The notes beneath the pieces were generated by a model. It was not told the DNA's origin. It did not search any database and saw nothing but the letters and a program-made list of their open reading frames with translations. Source: a virus. From it: a stretch of 29,584 bases of DNA. Where the stretch lies: positions 1-29,584 of IMG/VR virus record IMGVR_UViG_3300044695_002323, one strand, 5' to 3'. The translations under genes were made by a program, and so were the position numbers. Below, piece after piece: positions 29,418 through 29,584 of this stretch (position 1 is its first letter; the number at the start of each line of letters is the position of its first letter).

Positions 29418-29584
29418 TTACAAAGTTAGTGATTCTTTTGAAGTATATTCAATCGCGGGCAATTGCTTAACCCAGTCGATGGTTGTGCTGCTTACCTCTT
29501 CGCTGCTTATTATCCAAGTGCCATTCGCATCTTCTATCGGATTGAATGTAACATCTGAGACATATTCAACGCCGCGTAATTGCT
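29418..29584 (-). CDS. C-terminal end of an unidentified protein (runs off right edge)
   Basis: A minus-strand frame enters from the window's right edge and stops with TAA at 29420-29418. It encodes about 55 residues ending TIDWVKQLPAIEYTSKESLTL-like sequence, acidic with several aromatic residues. It has the look of a phage structural or attachment protein end. The next gene's promoter overlaps the last codons. Confidence 0.6.
   Translation of the reverse strand, partial: QLRGVEYVSDVTFNPIEDANGTWIISSEEVSSTTIDWVKQLPAIEYTSKESLTL
29421..29452 (-). promoter_or_regulatory. Promoter for the fibre-like gene
   Basis: TAACTTTG at 29428-29421 with TTG at 29452-29450, a 21-base spacer, on the minus strand, 15 bases before ATG 29405. 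It overlaps the last codons of the partial upstream gene. Spacing and both elements are close to the Bacteroidota consensus. Confidence 0.65.

Noticed and set aside
1-29584. tRNA or rRNA genes, integrase or attachment sites
   Set aside because: No cloverleaf-like sequence was seen in the short intergenic gaps, and no integrase motif was recognised in any frame; none can be supported.

Overview
The window is one continuous piece of a tailed double-stranded DNA phage or prophage, siphovirus-like because it encodes a long tape-measure protein. Every convincing gene is on the minus strand, so genes are read here from high to low coordinates. Stop and start codons often overlap (ATGA, TAATG, TGATG), typical of phage operons. 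The host is most likely a member of Bacteroidota. Shine-Dalgarno sequences are largely missing, and minus-strand matches to the Bacteroidota -7 box TAnnTTTG lie just before several genes (near 29428, 27810, 26346, 19811, 17436, 6849, 1870 and 406), several with a TTG about 15-23 bases further upstream.

Layout in transcription order. 29.6-27.8 kb: end of an unidentified gene, a fibre-like protein, a T4-type lysozyme, a holin-like protein and a membrane protein. 27.8-26.4 kb: a PAS-HisKA protein with no ATPase domain, a small protein and a membrane-anchored protein that could be a spanin. 26.3-20.1 kb: an early operon with a predicted single-strand DNA-binding protein, a RecB-type exonuclease, a VRR-NUC-type nuclease and a 729-residue helicase-methyltransferase fusion that is much more AT-rich than its neighbours. 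20.1-17.4 kb: a small lipoprotein, a structured non-coding RNA, a replication initiator-like gene with five 11-bp iterons, and a DnaB-family helicase. 17.4-14.0 kb: a small regulator, small unknown genes, a DUF5681-type candidate small terminase and the large terminase. 13.8-6.2 kb: tail genes (assembly chaperone, tape measure, two large distal tail proteins, probable tube protein). 6.2-4.7 kb: a glycosyltransferase and a methyltransferase. 4.7 kb to the left edge: portal, MuF-like protein, scaffold, small proteins and the first 100 residues of the probable major capsid protein.

How the parts fit: three transcription units can be proposed from the promoters: lysis and sensor-like genes, recombination and replication, then packaging and virion genes. 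The probable tube and capsid genes each have their own promoter, and a terminator precedes the capsid promoter. The order terminase, tail, portal, head differs from the usual terminase, portal, head, tail order.

The strongest candidates for undescribed biology are: (1) the structured RNA at 19685-19798, with its own promoter, pseudoknot topology and terminator, ending three bases before the initiator start codon; (2) the iteron cluster inside that initiator gene, a probable replication origin; (3) the truncated histidine-kinase-like protein; (4) the helicase-methyltransferase fusion; (5) two in-frame slippery heptamers that could make fusion proteins. All family assignments come from reading motifs; no database search was possible.
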